A stretch of 64,000 nucleotides of DNA from UBA1672 sp050633645. Its GTDB lineage: Bacteria > Pseudomonadota > Alphaproteobacteria > Micavibrionales > Micavibrionaceae. The notes beneath the pieces were generated by a model. It saw only the letters and a list, made by a program, of their open reading frames with translations. It did no database searches and was not told where the DNA came from. Each line of letters starts with the position of its first letter. The first letter of the stretch is position 1. Location: assembly GCA_050633645.1 (NCBI GenBank), contig JBOEGX010000002.1, forward strand, positions 558,001 to 622,000. Direction: 5' to 3'. Both the position numbers and the translations under genes were made by a program. This document shows positions 45,149 through 54,288 of this stretch, piece by piece.

Positions 45149-45334
45149 GATGGGTGTTTACTGGAAAAACAGCAAACAAGCAAGGCTTATCCGAAAAGGA
45201 TAAGCAGGCCAACCAGCAAACAACCCGATTGATCCACGTAAGGACATTTTTCATTTTTGAATAATTTACGCACTCGATCCGCCACCAAAACCCAAAAGCA
45301 ATAATAGCGATGAATAGAATAAACATGTCAAAAC

Positions 45335-45369
45335 ATAAAAAACCCGGCCGCATAACGCAAGCCAGGTTT
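45335..45369 (-). terminator. Rho-independent terminator of the acidic secreted protein gene
   Basis: Read on the minus strand, AAACCTGGC (45369-45361) and GCCGGGTTT (45348-45340) pair with one mismatch around a 12-base loop, and T follows. It is placed 26 bases after the stop codon of the gene at 45395. Confidence 0.65.
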
Positions 45370-45394
45370 CGAATAATTCATTAGCTAAGATGAA

Positions 45395-45697
45395 TTAGTG
45401 AGCTTCTTCAGTGTGCTCTTCTTCTTCAGTCGCTTCTTCAGTCGCTTCTTCATCACACACAACAGCTTCAGTTTCTTCTGTTGCTTCTGCAGGTACGCAT
45501 TCTTTTTCCTCTGCAGGAACAGCTTCTTCTTCACCAGAAGCAGCTTCTGTGTCATTAGCAGCGCCAGCAGCAGAATCAACTGCAGCAGCGGGAGCTTCTT
45601 TAACAGCTTCGATAGTTGCTGATTCAGCAGAAGCAGTTGAAACCATCATTGGTGCGCCCATAACAAGAGCAGCAAGTAGTAGATAATATTTAGTCAT
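45395..45697 (-). CDS. Small secreted Glu/Ala-rich protein
   Basis: A 100-residue protein with a signal peptide (MTKYYLLLAA to about residue 24, STASAE) and a highly acidic, Glu/Ala-rich low-complexity body with repeats of ATEEATEE and ending HTEEAH. Two Cys in the mature part (KECVPAE and VVCDEE) may form a disulfide. No domain is recognised; such sequences can bind metal or calcium. DNA for the tail is a run of near-identical nine-base units. The complementary strand also contains ORFs, but the signal peptide and terminator support this strand. Confidence 0.6.
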   Translation of the reverse strand: MTKYYLLLAALVMGAPMMVSTASAESATIEAVKEAPAAAVDSAAGAANDTEAASGEEEAVPAEEKECVPAEATEETEAVVCDEEATEEATEEEEHTEEAH

Positions 45698-45804
45698 AAT
45701 TTTTTCCTCAATTTATGTTCAATACCCTCAAAATTAATTTCAGGTTTGATCACTATGCTTAGATTCTAAAATTTTGCAAGAGTTGTTTTTACATGCTCTT
45801 AACC

Positions 45805-47289
45805 TTATGATTCGGTTCGATAATTTGGAGCTTCACGTGTGATTGTAACATCATGAACATGAGATTCTTTGAAGCCAGCGCCTGTCATACGAATAAATTC
45901 TGCATTATCACGCATGTCTTTAATCGTTGCAGATCCCGTATATCCCATGGATGCACGCAATCCACCAACCATTTGGTGAATGACATTACCAATAGGGCCT
46001 TTATAGGGCACGCGCCCCTCAATCCCTTCGGGGACAAGCTTATTGCTCTGATTAACATTGCCTTGAAAATAACGATCCGCAGAGCCTTTGACCATTGCCC
46101 CAACCGAACCCATGCCGCGATATGATTTATAAGAACGCCCTTGGAATAGGATAACTTCACCTGGTGCTTCGTCTGTACCCGCAAACACGCCACCCATCAT
46201 GGCTGCGCTCGCGCCTGCCGCAATAGCCTTTGCAAAATCACCAGAATATTTAATGCCGCCGTCGGCAATCACTGGAACGCCCTTTTTCTCGCACGCCGCA
46301 ACAACATCCATAATAGCGGTAAGCTGTGGTACGCCAACGCCCGCCACAACACGTGTCGTGCAAATAGAACCAGGACCAATACCAACCTTGACGGAGTTCG
46401 CCCCCGCCTTAATAAGAGCCAGAGCGGCATCCCCCGTTGCAATATTTCCTGCCATGATTTGTAAATCAGGATTTTCTGCTCGAATGCGGGCAACGGTGTC
46501 AATCACCGCCTTAGAGTGGCCATGCGCCGTATCAACAACAACCAGATCAAGCCCTGCTTTTGCGAGCGCTGTGGCACGCTCTACGCCATTGACGTCGCCT
46601 GTACCAACTGCCGCCGCCGCCCGCAAGCGTCCTTGTGAATCCTTTGTAGCCGCAGGGTATAGCGTTGATTTTTCAATATCCTTAACAGTCATAAGGCCGA
46701 TACAGTTTCCTGCATCATCAACAATAAGTAATTTTTCAATGCGGTGTTGATGCAAAAGCTTCTTCGCACCATTTTTATCAATATTTAAGGTTGTTGTAAC
46801 AAGGTTTTCATGCGTCATAAGCTCGCGCACGGGCTGTTTCGGATTTTCTGCAAAACGTACATCACGGTTTGTAAGAATTCCAACAAGCTTGCCATTTGAT
46901 TCCGTAACTGGAAACCCTGAAATACCATGATGAGCCATAAGCTCAAGCGCATCTTGTAGTGTTTCGTCAGGGCCGATAGTAATCGGATCAAGAACCATTC
47001 CCGATTCAAATCGTTTAACTTTGCGAACCATATTCGCTTGTGCTTCGATTTCCATGTTTCTGTGCATTACACCGATACCGCCGTTTTGCGCCATAGCAAT
47101 CGCCATATCCGCCTCGGTCACCGTATCCATAGCCGCAGATAAAATAGGAATATTAAGCGTAATATCTTGGGTAATGCGGGTGGATGTATCAACTTGATTG
47201 GGTTGAACATTTGATTCACCAGGAACCAAAAGAACATCATCAAATGTTAGAGCTTCACGAATTTTAGTGGAATCTTTAATACGAGCCAT
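45805..47289 (-). CDS. guaB: IMP dehydrogenase
   Basis: The 494-residue enzyme oxidises IMP to XMP with NAD, the committed step of guanine nucleotide synthesis. REALTFDDVLLVPGES opens the TIM barrel, two CBS domains occupy about 95-205 (HGISGFPVTES, IEKLLIVDDAGNC), and the catalytic loop is GPGSICTTRVVAGVGVPQ. The C-terminal flap has QMVGGLRASMGYTG. ATG 47289 is preceded by GGAG at 8 bases; the frame also opens at a TTG 6 bases upstream. It runs ahead of the acidic protein gene and the RsmB-like gene on the same strand, with spacers between. Confidence 0.97.
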   Translation of the reverse strand: MARIKDSTKIREALTFDDVLLVPGESNVQPNQVDTSTRITQDITLNIPILSAAMDTVTEADMAIAMAQNGGIGVMHRNMEIEAQANMVRKVKRFESGMVLDPITIGPDETLQDALELMAHHGISGFPVTESNGKLVGILTNRDVRFAENPKQPVRELMTHENLVTTTLNIDKNGAKKLLHQHRIEKLLIVDDAGNCIGLMTVKDIEKSTLYPAATKDSQGRLRAAAAVGTGDVNGVERATALAKAGLDLVVVDTAHGHSKAVIDTVARIRAENPDLQIMAGNIATGDAALALIKAGANSVKVGIGPGSICTTRVVAGVGVPQLTAIMDVVAACEKKGVPVIADGGIKYSGDFAKAIAAGASAAMMGGVFAGTDEAPGEVILFQGRSYKSYRGMGSVGAMVKGSADRYFQGNVNQSNKLVPEGIEGRVPYKGPIGNVIHQMVGGLRASMGYTGSATIKDMRDNAEFIRMTGAGFKESHVHDVTITREAPNYRTES

Positions 47290-47480
47290 GTGCAAATCTC
47301 CAAGCGCTTATATGGGCGAAATTTGCAAGTGAGTTATAGCGGTTTTTTCGCGGATGTAAAGTTTTTAATAATTAAATACCTAACAATCTTTTAAAATCAT
47401 TATGAAAAGTAACGTTTTGTTATGATTTATTCTGTATCTTAAGAGTAGGTCAGAAATTTTATAAAATCAGGTGTGCGTAA

Positions 47481-48044
47481 ATGATACCAAATAGCAGTTT
47501 TACCAATCTATATATTCGTCTTGCGGGTGAGCATTCTCTCTTATCCATGGCACAATCAAATATTTTGGCAAATATGGAGCGTGTAGCAAGAGTAAGAACG
47601 CATACGTTTTTGTCTAATAATGCGCAAAACGAATACGGTATAAGCCGAAATTTTGGCGCGGATCGTCATTACAGTTGGGAGGATACGGTTATCGATTGTC
47701 GTAACGCCCCCAATCTGGTTGAAAGCGATTATCTTGAAAACTTTGCCGAAGGCATATCCGAAAACCGCCGTTTTCAAAAATTTAAAACAGATATTGAAAA
47801 TCGTATGGGTGGTTTTGTGAAAATTGAACCATATGTAAGCATCCTCCGCGGCGAAGAGAACATGCGATATAATATTAAGCGCAGAACAAAGATTGAAGAC
47901 TTTGACATTGTTCGTGTTGGTTTTCGTATGGTTGCCGAAGATGAAGGGCGCTTTAAAATGGGCTTGGTTTGTTTAAAAGACCATGAGAATCCATTCAAAA
48001 TGCGTCGTCATATCATGGAGACCGCGCAGCCATTTAACGCGTAG
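47481..48044 (+). CDS. Hypothetical protein
   Basis: A 187-residue protein with no membrane segment, signal peptide or motif I can place. It is rich in Arg, Asn and acidic residues, with a middle portion (WEDTVIDCRNAPNLVE) and a C-terminal portion with DFDIVRVGFRMVAEDEGRF. Some of this resembles a PAS-type fold, but not clearly enough to call. It lies alone between guaB and rlmE on the plus strand, ending four bases before the rlmE stop. Codon use looks like the neighbours, so it is probably a genuine gene. Confidence 0.6.
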   Translation: MIPNSSFTNLYIRLAGEHSLLSMAQSNILANMERVARVRTHTFLSNNAQNEYGISRNFGADRHYSWEDTVIDCRNAPNLVESDYLENFAEGISENRRFQKFKTDIENRMGGFVKIEPYVSILRGEENMRYNIKRRTKIEDFDIVRVGFRMVAEDEGRFKMGLVCLKDHENPFKMRRHIMETAQPFNA

Positions 48045-48047
48045 CCC

Positions 48048-48716
48048 TTACGCATTACTTCCTTTGAATCCAGTTGCAATCACATATTGCTCCGAGCTTT
48101 CCTTGCGGCTTGCTGGCGGTTTCATATGTTTAACACTCGTGAAGTTCCGTTTCATTTCCTTAAGGAGTGTATCCTGCGCGCCGCCCTGAAATACCTTCGC
48201 AACAAACACGCCATCAGGCTTTAAAACCTCACACGCAAAATAATATGCGGCCTCGACCACCGCCATAATGCGAATGTGATCGGTTTGTTTATGGCCAATG
48301 GTATTGGGCGCCATGTCACTTAAAACCACATCGGCAAGGCCGTCGGGCGATAATTTGGCCAAGGATTCTTTTAAAATACGGGGTGCATCATCATCCATAA
48401 AATCCATTTGAAAAAATTCTATACCAACGATTTCATCAATTTCCAAAAGATCAATGGCAACAACTTTGCACCCTTTTTCAGTGGCAATTTGACACCACCC
48501 ACCCGGCGCTGCGCCAAGATCAATGACAACGGCATCCTTTTTAAGGATTTTAAGCTTCTCGTCCATTTCCTTTATTTTAAATGCCGCCCGTCCGCGATAG
48601 CCATATTTTTCGGCTTCATCAACATATGGGTCATTTAGCTGTCGTTTCAACCACTTCGTAGACGAGTTTTTGCGCCCCTTGGCGGTGCGAACTTTCGTTT
48701 TTGGTTTATTGCGCAT
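48048..48716 (-). CDS. rlmE: 23S rRNA (uridine-2'-O)-methyltransferase RlmE
   Basis: RlmE (FtsJ/RrmJ) methylates U2552 of 23S rRNA in the ribosomal A-loop. From ATG 48716 the protein has 222 residues. SAM motif VVIDLGAAPGGWCQIA, FFQMDFMDDDA, DVVLSDMAPNTIG (catalytic Asp) and VAKVFQGG (catalytic Lys) are all in order, with the RGRAAFKIKEMDEKL front typical of the family. The frame is open further to 48863, but the extra 49 residues are not conserved and overlap the membrane protein gene upstream, so ATG 48716 is more credible. The N-terminus is basic (KPKTKVRTAKGRKNSS). Confidence 0.94.
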   Translation of the reverse strand: MRNKPKTKVRTAKGRKNSSTKWLKRQLNDPYVDEAEKYGYRGRAAFKIKEMDEKLKILKKDAVVIDLGAAPGGWCQIATEKGCKVVAIDLLEIDEIVGIEFFQMDFMDDDAPRILKESLAKLSPDGLADVVLSDMAPNTIGHKQTDHIRIMAVVEAAYYFACEVLKPDGVFVAKVFQGGAQDTLLKEMKRNFTSVKHMKPPASRKESSEQYVIATGFKGSNA

Positions 48717-48742
48717 GGGTTCATAACCTTTGTTTAAAGGGC

Positions 48743-49090
48743 TTATAGCAGCATAACGAGTGAAGTTGTAACAAAAATCATAAAGAAAATGGATAAACAT
48801 GCCGCCATAAACACAATACCTTGTGTGTTTTTTGAAAAATGCGCGAGCAGTAAAAAAATACAATAGTAAAAACTAGAGACAATAATCGCTCTTGTCTGAG
48901 CGTGCCAACTAAGAAATCCCATAATACCATTCTCGTGCCCAATATAAACCATGGTTTCGGTCAGAAGATGCGTTATAATGATCGAGCTTATACCAAAGCC
49001 AAGCGCCCACCATTTATGGTTTTTGTGGACACCGAAAAAGATAATCGGTAACCATATAACGTCTATCCATGAATATATAAGTCCAAACAT
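48743..49090 (-). CDS. Small hypothetical membrane protein
   Basis: A 115-residue protein with four predicted membrane helices (about 3-21, 26-47, 66-86 and 89-113) separated by short polar loops containing HKNHKWW and LSWHAQTR. No family is recognised. It is between rlmE and a divergent M48 protease gene. The predicted topology and ATG make it plausible as a real gene, though the absence of a known family leaves doubt. Confidence 0.55.
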   Translation of the reverse strand: MFGLIYSWIDVIWLPIIFFGVHKNHKWWALGFGISSIIITHLLTETMVYIGHENGIMGFLSWHAQTRAIIVSSFYYCIFLLLAHFSKNTQGIVFMAACLSIFFMIFVTTSLVMLL

Positions 49091-49107
49091 ATAAAGAAGT
49101 TTAAAAC

Positions 49108-50463
49108 ATGATACGCTTTAAAAACAGATTTAATTTTCTGATCACGGGCATCCTTTTTATGATGGTTCTTGGAAATTCTGCCCAAGTCACTGCTGCTGGA
49201 CTTGTGCGTGACACAGAAATCGAGAATATGCTGCACCTTTGGGGAGATCCAATTTTTAAGGCGGCTGGCCTTAACCCGTCTGCCGTAAAAATTATCTTGA
49301 TTCAAGATAATAACGTGAATGCCTTTGTGGCGGGCGGTTCAAATATATTCTTTTACACTGGCTTGCTTACAAAAACAGAAAATCCAGGCGAGATTATCGG
49401 TGTTCTGGCCCATGAAACTGGCCATATCGCGGGTGGTCATCTTATCCGAACCAGAGAAGCCTTAGAGCGCGCATCCTATGAAAGCATAATTGGCGCGATT
49501 GTCGGAGTTGGAGCGGCGATTGCCACGGGGGACGCCTCTGCCGTTCCCGCGATTGCAATGGGCGGGCAGTCCTTGGCGCAAAGATCGTTCCTTGCCCATA
49601 GCCGTGTTCATGAATCGAGTGCGGATCAAGCAGCGTTAAGCTTTTTTGAAAAAAGCGGCCTAAACCCCATTGGAATGTCAACATTTTTAGAAAAACTAGA
49701 ATCTGAAAACTATGTTCCTGCAAATCAACAAAGCGAATATGTCAGAACGCACCCGTTGACAACAAACCGTATTGAGGCGGTAAAGCATCGCATCAATGAT
49801 TCACCATATAAAGATAAGGCATTCCCAAAGAAATGGGAAGATCAGCACGCCCGCATGAAAGCAAAGCTTCTCGGCTTTGTGAATCCTGGGCAAGTGCCAT
49901 GGGTTTATAGCGATAGTGATACAAGTATCTCCGCACGCTATGCCCGCACTATTGCTGCATATAGAGGGAATCAGGTTGAAAAAGCATTAGACGGAATCGA
50001 TGATTTATTAATAGCCGAACCGAATAACCCTTATTTTTTAGAGCTCCAAGCGCAAATGCTCGTGGATTTTGGGCGTGTAAATGATGCTGTTCCCGCTTAT
50101 CGAAAAGCTATTAAAATTCTGCCTGATGCTGCATTATTTCGTATCGCCCTTGCTCACGCTTTAATTGAATCACCAAATGGTGGCGATGCCTTCTGGCGCG
50201 AAGCAATTAAGGAATTGGAGCGCGCATTACAAGATGAGGCAAGAACACCACGAATTTTTCGTTTGTTGGCAACGGCCTATGGTAAACTTGGGCAGCAAGA
50301 TATGGCAAAAATAAATCTTGCGGAAGAGGCTGTACTACAACGTAATTTTAGTTACGCACGCGAACACGCACAAAGCGTATTAAGCAATGCAAAAGAAGGA
50401 AGTCCTATCGCTGTGAAGGCGCATGATATTTTGACTTTTATAGAAAATACGAAAAAAGGGTGA
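49108..50463 (+). CDS. Periplasmic M48 metalloprotease with TPR repeats (BepA/YfgC-like)
   Basis: A 451-residue exported protease/chaperone. After a signal peptide (about residues 1-30), the M48 catalytic domain has the zinc motif HETGH (about 105-109) in LAHETGHIAGGH and the third ligand in HESSADQAAL. The C-terminal third (about 280-440) contains TPR units. E. coli BepA degrades misfolded outer-membrane proteins such as stalled LptD; the architecture here is the same. The start follows a GAAG element. It runs into a DsbA-type gene pair. Confidence 0.9.
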   Translation: MIRFKNRFNFLITGILFMMVLGNSAQVTAAGLVRDTEIENMLHLWGDPIFKAAGLNPSAVKIILIQDNNVNAFVAGGSNIFFYTGLLTKTENPGEIIGVLAHETGHIAGGHLIRTREALERASYESIIGAIVGVGAAIATGDASAVPAIAMGGQSLAQRSFLAHSRVHESSADQAALSFFEKSGLNPIGMSTFLEKLESENYVPANQQSEYVRTHPLTTNRIEAVKHRINDSPYKDKAFPKKWEDQHARMKAKLLGFVNPGQVPWVYSDSDTSISARYARTIAAYRGNQVEKALDGIDDLLIAEPNNPYFLELQAQMLVDFGRVNDAVPAYRKAIKILPDAALFRIALAHALIESPNGGDAFWREAIKELERALQDEARTPRIFRLLATAYGKLGQQDMAKINLAEEAVLQRNFSYAREHAQSVLSNAKEGSPIAVKAHDILTFIENTKKG

Positions 50464-50531
50464 CTTTTTGCTCATTCTGAACGAATAATACAATATAAAT
50501 GATTCTGTTTAATGATCGAAGGAGTTTCAAG

Positions 50532-51290
50532 TTGAGACAAAATTTTAAAAAAATAACACTGGCAACAGCCTTATGTGCAGCAACAATGTTCGGTGGATAT
50601 ACCCATGCTCAGGCTGCAGAGTTCACCGATGCACAAAAACAAGAGATGCAAACGATCATCAAAGACTTCTTGATGGATAACCCTCAGGTTATTATTGATG
50701 CTGTTGAAAAATACAGAACAGATCAAGAAGAGCAAATGACTAAAAATGCTAAAGAAAATCTCGCGTCTTATAAGGATAGCTTTATGGCAGATCATTTGCC
50801 TGTTGCAGGTAATCCAAAAGGTGACATCACTGTTGTTGAGTTTTTCGATTATAACTGTGGGTATTGCCGTAAAGCTTTTGAGGATATTCGGAAACTAATC
50901 AAAACAGATGAGAATCTGCGCGTAGTATTCCAAGAAATGCCGATCTTAAGTCCATCTTCAAAAACCATGGCACAAATGGCTTTGGCGGCACATAATCAAG
51001 GGAAATATTTTGAAATGCACACGGCTTTGATGGATTATAGAGGAAATCAAAGTGATGCTGCTTACTATAAATTGGCGGCGGATATCGGCCTTGATGTTGC
51101 ACAGTTAAAGTCTGACATGGCATCAGAATCAGTGGCAGCCGCACTTGGAAAATCAACGGATATAGCGCGGAAACTCGGCATTCGCGGTACGCCAGGATTT
51201 ATCATTGGTAATGAAATCTACCCTGGTTATATCGGTCTTGACGGCATGAAAGATGCCATTGCAGATGCGCGTAAAGCTGCATCGAAATAA
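50532..51290 (+). CDS. DsbA-family thiol:disulfide interchange protein
   Basis: A 252-residue periplasmic thioredoxin-fold oxidoreductase. TTG 50532 is used because AAGGAG lies 7 bases upstream; it gives a proper signal peptide (about residues 1-29, AQAAEF). The active site CGYC is in FFDYNCGYCRKAF, with the cis-Pro loop GTPGFIIGN. An N-terminal helical extension (QKQEMQTIIKDFLMDNPQVI) is typical of the alphaproteobacterial DsbA group (Com1/ScsC-like). It lies 24 bases before a second DsbA-like gene. Confidence 0.9.
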   Translation: MRQNFKKITLATALCAATMFGGYTHAQAAEFTDAQKQEMQTIIKDFLMDNPQVIIDAVEKYRTDQEEQMTKNAKENLASYKDSFMADHLPVAGNPKGDITVVEFFDYNCGYCRKAFEDIRKLIKTDENLRVVFQEMPILSPSSKTMAQMALAAHNQGKYFEMHTALMDYRGNQSDAAYYKLAADIGLDVAQLKSDMASESVAAALGKSTDIARKLGIRGTPGFIIGNEIYPGYIGLDGMKDAIADARKAASK

Positions 51291-51314
51291 ATTTTATAGA
51301 TCGGCCAGCAGCAA

Positions 51315-51923
51315 ATGAAATATGTAATAGCAACATTATGCATAATTTTTGCGTTGGTCGGTTTTTATTTGAGTCAAGCATTTCAAGAGCATAAAAAAGA
51401 GCTTTTTCATGTTTATAATGTTGAAAATAAATATGCTCAAACAGCCGAAAATGCAAATTTAAACATCGTTGATTTTTCACGTTTTGGCTGTGATCATTGT
51501 ATGAACCTGCATCCTGTTCTGAAAAAAGCAATTAATAAAGATGGTAAAATAAGATACATGCCACGCCTTGTTACATTCGGAAAGGTTTGGGATGAGACCC
51601 TCGCAACCGCTGTTTACGCTGCGGCAGAACAAGGGAAATTTATTGAAATGCAAGAGGTTATTTATAAGAAGTGGCCGGTTAAATCCCGTAAAGATCTTTT
51701 GAATTATGCAAATGGCATTGGGCTGAATATTGAAAAGCTCACCGAAGACATGAACGACCCCGAAATAATTGATAGAATGCGTGAGGATCAAAAATATTTC
51801 GAAGCATGGAGTTTTTCACGCACACCGACAATTTTGGTTGGGGAAACAAGAGGGTTGTCCCCAGCTGGAAAAACGCCCACAGTCGATGAGTTGTTGGAAG
51901 CTTTTGAGCGAGCGCGCGAATGA
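51315..51923 (+). CDS. DsbA-family protein with CDHC active site
   Basis: A 202-residue thioredoxin-fold protein with an N-terminal signal/anchor helix (MKYVIATLCIIFALVGFYLSQ, about 1-21). The CxxC motif is CDHC in FSRFGCDHCMNLHP and the cis-Pro loop is SRTPTILVG. It probably works with the neighbouring DsbA-like protein in periplasmic disulfide chemistry; CDHC motifs occur in proteins that are not necessarily DsbA. The aroQ gene starts with a 4-base overlap, a common arrangement that does not indicate a shared pathway. Confidence 0.85.
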   Translation: MKYVIATLCIIFALVGFYLSQAFQEHKKELFHVYNVENKYAQTAENANLNIVDFSRFGCDHCMNLHPVLKKAINKDGKIRYMPRLVTFGKVWDETLATAVYAAAEQGKFIEMQEVIYKKWPVKSRKDLLNYANGIGLNIEKLTEDMNDPEIIDRMREDQKYFEAWSFSRTPTILVGETRGLSPAGKTPTVDELLEAFERARE

Positions 51924-52354
51924 AAAAAATATTAATCTTAAACGGGCCAAATCTCAATATGCTGGGCCTAAGAGAGAAAGAGATTTATGGCTCTCAAACA
52001 CTTCAGGATATAGAGGAAATGTGCTTCGAATCCGCTCACAGATATAATTTAAAAATCGAATTTCTTCAATCAAATCATGAGGGTCAGCTTGTTGATTGGA
52101 TTCAAGAGGCGCGGGACGTCTATAATGGCATAATTATTAATGCTGCCGCTTATACGCATACTTCACTTGCCATCCATGATGCCCTCCAAATACTGAATTG
52201 CCCAATTATAGAGGTTCACATTTCTAATCCCAAGGAACGTGAGGTTTTCCGTCATCATTCTTATGTTGAGTCCGTCGCGAAGACGGTTATTGCAGGGCAT
52301 GGAGCGAAGGGATACGTAATGGCCATCGAAAAATTAGCAGATCTTTTAACGTAA
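51920..52354 (+). CDS. aroQ: Type II 3-dehydroquinate dehydratase
   Basis: The 144-residue enzyme dehydrates 3-dehydroquinate in the shikimate pathway and forms dodecamers. LNGPNLNMLGLREKEIYGS holds the catalytic Arg and Tyr on the flexible lid, INAAAYTHTSLAIHDAL the substrate-binding region, and EVHISNPKEREVFRHHS the His-containing phosphate site. It begins inside the DsbA-like stop. The accB-accC pair follows after 92 bases, a frequent neighbourhood in proteobacteria (aroQ-accB-accC). Confidence 0.97.
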   Translation: MKKILILNGPNLNMLGLREKEIYGSQTLQDIEEMCFESAHRYNLKIEFLQSNHEGQLVDWIQEARDVYNGIIINAAAYTHTSLAIHDALQILNCPIIEVHISNPKEREVFRHHSYVESVAKTVIAGHGAKGYVMAIEKLADLLT

Positions 52355-52446
52355 ATTACGCGAATGCTTTGACATTGTTCTTTAATTTTTGTATTCAAAG
52401 CGCTAAAGTCTAATATTGGTAATGATAAAAGAAACAAGATATATCC

Positions 52447-52899
52447 ATGAAAATTGATTCCGATGCAATTAAAGAGCTAGCGGAGCTCTTAAACGAAACA
52501 GGTCTAACCGAAATTGAGGTGGCAGATGGCGATAAATCTATCCGCGTAAGTAAGGGGGGGACTGTAATCGCTGGCGCGAGTGCTTCTCACATGTCTATGA
52601 CATCTGATCCAGCTGCGCCACAAATTGCAAATACAGGTGCGCCATCAACGGTCGCCGCTTCTCATCCTGGCGCGGTAACCTCGCCAATGGTGGGCACTGC
52701 ATATATGCAGGGCGAGCCAGGCGCTCCACCGTTCGTCAAAAAAGGCGATAGCGTGAATGAGGGTGATACACTTGTCATCATCGAAGCGATGAAAGTGATG
52801 AACCCGATCAAGGCACCGAAATCAGGCACGGTTATTCAGGTTTTGATTGAAAATGCTCAACCTGTGGAGTTCGGAGAAGTTCTGGTTGTAATCGAATAG
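52447..52899 (+). CDS. accB: Biotin carboxyl carrier protein of acetyl-CoA carboxylase
   Basis: A 150-residue biotin carrier with a low-complexity Ala/Pro/Thr linker and a C-terminal biotinyl domain. The lysine that is biotinylated is in EAMKVMNPI, placed in an all-beta fold with the GTVIQVLIENAQPVEFGEVLVVIE end. It carries carboxybiotin from AccC to the transcarboxylase in malonyl-CoA synthesis. The gene is cotranscribed with accC, 14 bases downstream. Confidence 0.96.
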   Translation: MKIDSDAIKELAELLNETGLTEIEVADGDKSIRVSKGGTVIAGASASHMSMTSDPAAPQIANTGAPSTVAASHPGAVTSPMVGTAYMQGEPGAPPFVKKGDSVNEGDTLVIIEAMKVMNPIKAPKSGTVIQVLIENAQPVEFGEVLVVIE

Positions 52900-52913
52900 C
52901 CGGAGTATAAATC

Positions 52914-54275
52914 ATGCCCATGTTCAAAAAAATTCTTATTGCCAATCGTGGTGAAATTGCCCTTCGCATCATTCGTGCTTGTCGTGAAATGGGCATTGAA
53001 AGCGTAGTGGTGCACTCTACTGCCGATGCAAGTTCAATGGCGGTACGCTTGGCTGATGAGTCCGTATGTATTGGCCCACCATCGAGCAAAGACAGCTACC
53101 TTAATATCCCTGCTATTTTATCCGCCGCCGCATTAACGGGCGCGGATGCCATTCACCCAGGCTATGGATTTTTATCCGAAAACGCAGAGTTCGCCCGCAT
53201 GGTGGTCGAACACGGTTTTACATTCATTGGTCCATCAGCCGATTTGATTGATCGCATGGGTGATAAGGTGCGCGCAAAACAAACAGTGATAGAGCTTGGC
53301 CTGCCTGTTGTCCCGGGATCCCCCGGCGCGGTTCTAAGTGCGGAAGATGGCCTTCAGATGTCGATTGATATGGAGTTTCCTGTATTGATTAAGGCCGCGA
53401 GCGGTGGCGGAGGTAAAGGAATGCAGGTCGTGCGCGAGGCTGACCAATTCGTTGAAGCGTATAACACTGCTCGTAGTGAGGCCAAGGCTAATTTTGGCGA
53501 TGATACGGTCTATATCGAAAAATATTTAGAAAAGCCCCGTCATATTGAAATTCAAGTTTTCGGCGATTCGCATGGTAATGCGATCCATTTGGGAGAGCGC
53601 GATTGCTCAATACAACGCCGCCACCAGAAATTGGTAGAAGAAGGGCCATCGCCAATCTTATCCCATGAAGAGCGCGAATTTATCGGAAAGCTTGCTGCTG
53701 ATACTGTGCGCGGTTTGAACTATCTTGGCGCTGGTACAATCGAATTTCTTTATGAAGGCGGTAAGTTCTATTTCATGGAAATGAACACACGCATTCAGGT
53801 AGAGCATCCTGTAACAGAAATGATCACAGGAATAGACCTGATTGCCGAACAAATCCGCGTTGCCGCTGGTGAGCCACTGACTATTTGCAAAAACGGCTTC
53901 CGTTTCCGTGGTCATGCGATTGAAATTAGAATCAACGCCGAAGACCCTGATACTTTTATGCCGTCCCCCGGAACAATAACACAATTTCATGCTCCTGGCG
54001 GGTTGGGTGTGCGTTTCGATAGTGCGATCTACGGTGGGTATTCAATTCCGCCTTATTATGATTCCATGATTGGTAAGCTCATTGTGCATGGTCGTAATCG
54101 CGAAGAGTGCATAAAACGCCTGCTTCGCGCTATCCGTGAAACAGTCATTGAGGGCGTGAAGACGACACTGCCCCTGCATGATTGGATTTTACGTCAGCCT
54201 GAGTTTGTCTCTGGAGATTATACCATCCACTGGTTAGAGAAAAAATTGATTGAAAAAAGCGCTGATAAAAATTAA
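52914..54275 (+). CDS. accC: Biotin carboxylase of acetyl-CoA carboxylase
   Basis: A 453-residue ATP-grasp enzyme that carboxylates the AccB-bound biotin. Signatures are FKKILIANRGEIALRIIRA at the start, KAASGGGGKGMQVV (ATP-binding loop), HIEIQVFGDSHGNAIHLGERDCSIQRRHQK, EMNTRIQVEHPVTE and the C-terminal RINAEDPDTFMPSPG. ATG 52914 has GGAG at 8 bases. The preceding accB and the following aat show a shared plus-strand operon; this is a usual alphaproteobacterial order. Confidence 0.98.
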   Translation: MPMFKKILIANRGEIALRIIRACREMGIESVVVHSTADASSMAVRLADESVCIGPPSSKDSYLNIPAILSAAALTGADAIHPGYGFLSENAEFARMVVEHGFTFIGPSADLIDRMGDKVRAKQTVIELGLPVVPGSPGAVLSAEDGLQMSIDMEFPVLIKAASGGGGKGMQVVREADQFVEAYNTARSEAKANFGDDTVYIEKYLEKPRHIEIQVFGDSHGNAIHLGERDCSIQRRHQKLVEEGPSPILSHEEREFIGKLAADTVRGLNYLGAGTIEFLYEGGKFYFMEMNTRIQVEHPVTEMITGIDLIAEQIRVAAGEPLTICKNGFRFRGHAIEIRINAEDPDTFMPSPGTITQFHAPGGLGVRFDSAIYGGYSIPPYYDSMIGKLIVHGRNREECIKRLLRAIRETVIEGVKTTLPLHDWILRQPEFVSGDYTIHWLEKKLIEKSADKN

Positions 54276-54288
54276 ATAATACGCCATA

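Noticed and set aside
45120..45353. Short minus-strand hydrophobic ORF before the RsmB-like gene
   Set aside because: It overlaps the start of the methyltransferase and the terminator of the acidic protein, has no ribosome site and no homology I recognise.
45411..45480. CRISPR-like repeats
   Set aside because: The nine-base repeats are contiguous coding repeats without spacers.
45411..45686. Plus-strand Ser/Ala-rich ORF opposite the acidic protein gene
   Set aside because: It is the complement of the low-complexity Glu/Ala gene; it has no signal peptide, ribosome site or domain, and the minus-strand gene has a signal peptide and terminator.
46199..46750. 183-residue ORF on the strand opposite guaB
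   Set aside because: Shadow frame of a highly conserved gene with no domain of its own.
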